The position numbers were made by a program, and so were the translations under genes. From positions 1 through 10,053 of the forward strand of contig CAJWBT010000057.1 of the NCBI GenBank assembly GCA_913020235.1: DNA of 10,053 nt, in the 5' to 3' direction. Shown here one piece after another: positions 7,131 to 10,053 of this stretch (within the stretch, counting starts at the first letter, position 1; each line of letters starts with the position of its first letter). The notes below the pieces were generated by a model. It was given only the letters and a program-made list of their open reading frames with translations. It had not been told where the DNA came from and did no database searches. This stretch comes from an uncultured Chloroflexota bacterium (lineage in GTDB: Bacteria; Chloroflexota; Dehalococcoidia; UBA3495).

Positions 7131-7163
7131 GACCGTGCCTCGGTTTTTCCCCGAGGCACGGTC
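7131..7163 (-). terminator. Strong hairpin downstream of the substrate-binding protein gene
   Basis: GACCGTGCCTCGG (7131-7143) and CCGAGGCACGGTC (7151-7163) form a perfect 13-bp stem with a 7-base loop, 31 bases beyond the stop of the binding-protein gene. On the minus strand the bases after the stem are mixed, without a U-tract, so it probably acts as a partial terminator or a 3' stabiliser. Such a structure is common after the binding-protein gene of ABC importers, where more binding protein than permease is needed. Confidence 0.55.
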
Positions 7164-7194
7164 TGGAGGTACGCATCCGCCACCAGGAAGGTGA

Positions 7195-8997
7195 CTAGTC
7201 GCTGAATTTCATGGAATTGATCCGGACCCGGCGGTCGAAGCGGGGCTCCCAAACGAGTTTGGGGTTGACCGCGTAGATTACCGGCAGGTCAAAGCCCATT
7301 AGGTACAGCACTCGGTTGTGCATGATATCGGCCAGCTCCGAAAGCTTCTGTACCCGGTCCTGCCCCATGGCAGATAGAGCTGGTTGGATCTTCTCTTGGA
7401 TGCCGCCGGGGCTGGGGTCGCAGGTAGGAGACTGGATCTTGGTGCAGTTCATGTAGAACATGACCTGGCGGCCAAAGTCCAGGGTCTCGTTGGAAGGCTC
7501 GTTCTCCACCAGGTCGGTGGTCGGACAACTGGCTGAGCCCTGCGCGTTGGCGGCCGCCATGGCAGCCTGCATCTCTTCCAGCGTGGCTTCAGACGCATCC
7601 TTGTCTGAACCACGTGATTCCAGGAGGTCCTTCACCGCTTGGCCGGCGCGGCAGTTGCGAAGGTCGAGGAATCTCTGGACGTCGACGAGGTTGATATTCA
7701 CCTTGACGCCCACGTCGGCCAGGTAGCCCTGGACGGCTTCCAGGACCTCCACCTGCTTGGGGATGCGGGCGGCGCGGCTGGAAAGCAGAAGCTCGGTATC
7801 GAAGTCATAGCCGGCTTCATCGAGCAGCTGACGGGATAGGTCCTGGTCAAACTCAAACGGAGCGGTATTGGCCTCGGTGGCGCCGATGACGCCGGGCCAG
7901 ATGATGCTGCCCCGGCAGACGCTGCGCCCGGCGTACAGCGAGTCAATTATCTCTTGGCAGCTGATCGCGTGGGCCATGGCCTTGCGCACTTTCAGCTTCA
8001 TGAGTTCCGGGTGGAAGATGGTTAACGGCTCGATCTGGAAGGTCTCCGCGGAGCCACCGGACTTGATCTGGTCATCGTCCAGCCGGTCGAGGGCGTCGAC
8101 GCCCACATCCCAGGCGATGTCGGCCTCCCCGGCTTCGACCATGGCCATCATTACCTGGGCCTCGCCGCGGAACACGTACTTGACCTCACTAATCACACCT
8201 TTCTGCATCTCAAAGTGGTCCCCACCCGGCACGTAGTCGTCGTAAGCTTCCAGGGTAATGGAGGCGCCCGGGTCCCAGCTAACCTGCTTGTAGGGGCCGA
8301 AGCTGTTGTTCTGCCGGGCGATCTCCTCTTCGGAAGCGGTGGCGAGGAATTCCGGAGCCGTGAAGTTCAAGAAGAAGCTGGTGTTGGGGAAAATGGGGCA
8401 CGGGTCGGGGCAGGTGAGGTCCACGGTGAAGTCGCCCACCGCTGTAGCCTTGTAAGGGCCGGTGTAAGGGTAGCTATCGTTGTCATGCCCGGATTCGCCC
8501 AGGATTTCGAGGGTGGGCAGGGCCGCCTGGGCATTGAAGGCTTCGCCGTTGTGGAACTTGACCCCCTGGCGCAACTGGAAGCGCCAGGTGTTCGGGTCCA
8601 CCTGTTCCCACCCCGTGGACGCCCCGGTCGGGACGATCCGCTGGTCGTCCCCGGACTGCCAGGTCAGCGGCTCACCCAGGTTGTCGTAGTGAACCGTGGT
8701 AACGATACCGCCGCCTTGCCCATGGGAGGACAGCTGCGCCGGTTCCTCCGGGAGGACCACGTTGATGCTGTCCTTGGCGGTGACCGCCGTGGGCGCCGGA
8801 GCGGCCGTCGCTGCGGCCGTGGGCACCGGGGTAAACGTGGCAGCCGGGACCACTGTAGCTGCGGATATCGGGGTCGGAGTCGATACCGGTCGTGGGGTCG
8901 CGGTTGCAGCTCCCCCGCAGGCAATGAGCGCCAAGGCTGTCAGGGCAATCACACCCACCAACCAACGCCACACTCGCGAACTATTCGGTGAATTCAT
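7195..8997 (-). CDS. ABC transporter substrate-binding lipoprotein, family 5 (DppA/OppA type)
   Basis: 600 residues. It is exported, lipid-anchored outside the membrane, and hands substrate to the DppB/DppC permeases downstream. Seen: signal peptide with RVWRW and a hydrophobic core, then lipobox LALIAC with C27 as the modified cysteine; a Thr/Pro/Ala linker at 30-74; and the family-5 body with WRFQLRQGVKFHNGEAF (138-154), YDDYVPGG (252-259), LKVRKAMAHAISCQEI (335-350) and LLDEAGYD (391-398). Eight further cysteines lie in the mature part (196, 200, 347, 361, 449, 491, 518, 526), the later ones around a low-complexity Ala/Glu/Ser insert at about 455-505. ATG at 8995-8997 has AGAAGGAG eight bases upstream (complement of 9006-9013). 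A near-consensus promoter lies about 100 bases upstream. The ligand is unknown; peptides are the usual guess for this family. Confidence 0.94.
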   Translation of the reverse strand: MNSPNSSRVWRWLVGVIALTALALIACGGAATATPRPVSTPTPISAATVVPAATFTPVPTAAATAAPAPTAVTAKDSINVVLPEEPAQLSSHGQGGGIVTTVHYDNLGEPLTWQSGDDQRIVPTGASTGWEQVDPNTWRFQLRQGVKFHNGEAFNAQAALPTLEILGESGHDNDSYPYTGPYKATAVGDFTVDLTCPDPCPIFPNTSFFLNFTAPEFLATASEEEIARQNNSFGPYKQVSWDPGASITLEAYDDYVPGGDHFEMQKGVISEVKYVFRGEAQVMMAMVEAGEADIAWDVGVDALDRLDDDQIKSGGSAETFQIEPLTIFHPELMKLKVRKAMAHAISCQEIIDSLYAGRSVCRGSIIWPGVIGATEANTAPFEFDQDLSRQLLDEAGYDFDTELLLSSRAARIPKQVEVLEAVQGYLADVGVKVNINLVDVQRFLDLRNCRAGQAVKDLLESRGSDKDASEATLEEMQAAMAAANAQGSASCPTTDLVENEPSNETLDFGRQVMFYMNCTKIQSPTCDPSPGGIQEKIQPALSAMGQDRVQKLSELADIMHNRVLYLMGFDLPVIYAVNPKLVWEPRFDRRVRINSMKFSD

Positions 8998-9102
8998 TCA
9001 ATTCGCTCCTTCTTTTGTTAAGGCTGCACGAACTCGCCGCTGGACCCGGTTGCTCCCGTTCATTAACCCCGGCAAACATGCGAAGCCAGCAAGACAGCTA
9101 CC

Positions 9103-9131
9103 ATTAGAATCGTTGCGGCACAATTTGTCAA
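9103..9131 (-). promoter_or_regulatory. Sigma70-like promoter of the binding-protein/DppB/DppC unit
   Basis: On the minus strand a perfect TTGACA (complement of 9126-9131) is followed after 17 bases by TCTAAT (complement of 9103-9108), five of six matches to TATAAT. The start point would be near 9096, leaving a leader of about 100 bases before the lipoprotein ATG. No operator palindrome is evident next to it. Confidence 0.68.
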
Positions 9132-9228
9132 GGTAAGATGAATACTTCGTTACCCACCGGATTTCCCTCTATGATGGTGCATTGGGCGCGCCCCTCGGGT
9201 CGGACCAGCGATAGGAACAAGCTGGGTT

Positions 9229-9247
9229 GGCCCGCCATGGGCGGGCC
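9229..9247. other. Short perfect hairpin in the intergenic gap 9132-9471
   Basis: GGCCCGCC (9229-9236) and GGCGGGCC (9240-9247) form an 8-bp stem with a 3-base loop. It lies 225 bases beyond the stop of the upstream permease and may mark the end of that transcript, but no U-tract follows on the minus strand. I see no gene in 9132-9471; the open frames there overlap the permease gene or lack any start signal. Confidence 0.3.
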
Positions 9248-9471
9248 CGTCGGTTTTCATCTGTTGAGGCGCCAGGATTTAATCGGGGCAAAGGGGATTC
9301 CACGGGAAACAGCGCGTCAGGCCACTTTACCGGAGGTACGAAAGTGGGGCCGGTCCCGCTGGCGTGTCCTTGCGCGACGGGCGCAGTGGATGGGCGGAGT
9401 TGGAGCTTGTTTGGCACGCGGGGCGCCTGCAAGACCCCAACCGCATCACCGGGATAGCCGTAGGCAGGGCA

Positions 9472-10053
9472 CTAAGCCCCGACGCCGGCCGCTTTCGCCT
9501 CTTCGGTCCGCTTCAGCCACCGCCATCGCTGCAATGGGTCGCTTATCGCGCGCATCCAAACCCCGAAGAGGTTGAAGGAGAGTGCGGTCAGGAAGATGGC
9601 CATTCCCGGCATAACCACTACCCACCAGGCAGAGACGATGTACTGGCGGCCACTGGACAGCATGAGGCCCCAGGAGGAGTCGGGCGGCTGAATGCCGAAT
9701 CCCAGGAAGCTGAGGGTGGATTCGGTCAAGATGTTCCTGGGCACCTCGAGGGCTGCGATGGTCATGAGGGGCGTTATCAGGTTGGGCAGGATGTGCCGGG
9801 AGAGGATTCGATTGTCGGTGCAGCCGATGCTCCTGGCCGCATCGACGAACATCTGCTCCCGCAAGGACATTACCATGCCGCGGGTGACCCGGCAGAACAA
9901 CATCCAGCGGGCCACGGCAAATACGATCAGGATATTCGTGAAGCTTGGTCCCAAGATGTAGATCACCATCAGGGCCAACAGAAGGAGCGGCACCGCCATG
10001 AACACGTCGACAGTCCGCATGATGATGTCATCGATCCTGCCGCGGTAGTATCC
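9472..10053 (-). CDS. dppC: Second DppC/OppC-type ABC permease, cut by the window edge
   Basis: The C-terminal part of a DppC-type permease; the frame stays open to the window edge (GYYRGRIDDIIMRTVD), so the true start and the GTDHLGRD signature lie beyond base 10053. The visible part carries the EAA loop (DAARSIGCTDNRILSRHILPN), TESTLSFLGFGIQPP and the same charged tail as the permease at 4626-5612. By hand alignment the two differ at about 36 of 182 residues (about 80% identical), including the C-terminal AGVG ending, which marks them as tandem paralogues. It lies upstream of the binding-protein gene on the same strand but is separated from it by 474 bases and a separate promoter, so it belongs to a preceding transporter unit. 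Stop is TAG at 9472-9474. Confidence 0.92.
   Translation of the reverse strand, partial: GYYRGRIDDIIMRTVDVFMAVPLLLLALMVIYILGPSFTNILIVFAVARWMLFCRVTRGMVMSLREQMFVDAARSIGCTDNRILSRHILPNLITPLMTIAALEVPRNILTESTLSFLGFGIQPPDSSWGLMLSSGRQYIVSAWWVVVMPGMAIFLTALSFNLFGVWMRAISDPLQRWRWLKRTEEAKAAGVGA

Noticed and set aside
8215..8991. A 258-residue plus-strand frame antisense to the binding protein
   Set aside because: It mirrors the GC-rich codon pattern of the lipoprotein gene, which has clear family motifs; Arg/Gly-rich shadow.
9138..9575. A 145-residue plus-strand frame in the gap and over the end of the second DppC
   Set aside because: No Shine-Dalgarno, Arg-rich composition, and it overlaps the well-supported permease gene.
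1..10053. CRISPR array, tRNA or rRNA genes, phage or integrase genes
   Set aside because: No regularly spaced direct repeats, tRNA-like folds or mobile-element proteins were found on reading both strands.

Overview
The window looks like chromosomal DNA from a GC-rich bacterium, most likely an uncultured member of the Chloroflexota (SAR202/Dehalococcoidia type). This rests on three things. The exported solute-binding lipoprotein has a long Thr/Pro/Ala linker after its lipobox, a style I associate with that phylum. Tandem family-5 peptide-type ABC transporter blocks occur here. Siroheme-route heme enzymes stand beside them. The lineage is inferred from style, not from a marker gene. Shine-Dalgarno sites and sigma70-like promoters are visible.

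Region 1 (1-3852) is a cluster of three radical-SAM genes. It opens with the C-terminal part of an AhbD-like SPASM enzyme fused to a PCP_red domain (1-612, +). Next is a 415-base gap with a strong promoter (748-776) and a structured leader that appears to hide the ribosome-binding site of the following gene. That gene is a cobalamin-binding radical-SAM enzyme of unknown substrate (1028-2560, +). Facing it tail to tail is AhbC, 12,18-didecarboxysiroheme deacetylase (2647-3852, -). AhbC and AhbD are consecutive last steps of siroheme-dependent heme b synthesis, so the middle gene may act on a tetrapyrrole or be an unrelated neighbour.

Region 2 (3853-4625) is largely non-coding. It holds a 172-bp MITE-like palindromic element with 17-bp terminal inverted repeats (4017-4188), a probable small single-pass membrane protein (4396-4557, +), and a cluster of hairpins between convergent genes.

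Region 3 (4626-10053, all -) is a peptide/nickel-type ABC importer. Reading along the minus strand: the 3' part of one DppC-type permease (9472-10053), a gap with a near-consensus promoter (9103-9131), a substrate-binding lipoprotein (7195-8997), a hairpin and a second copy of the interspersed-repeat core, a DppB-type permease (5679-6635) and a second DppC-type permease (4626-5612). The two DppC proteins are about 80% identical over 182 residues, so the locus arose by tandem duplication of a transporter block. No ATPase gene is present; the downstream unit ends in hairpins, so its energy source must be encoded elsewhere.

The items most worth a second look are the riboswitch-like leader of the B12 radical-SAM gene, the PCP_red fusion, the MITE-like element with its degenerate relative inside the transporter operon, and the duplicated importer without ATPases.
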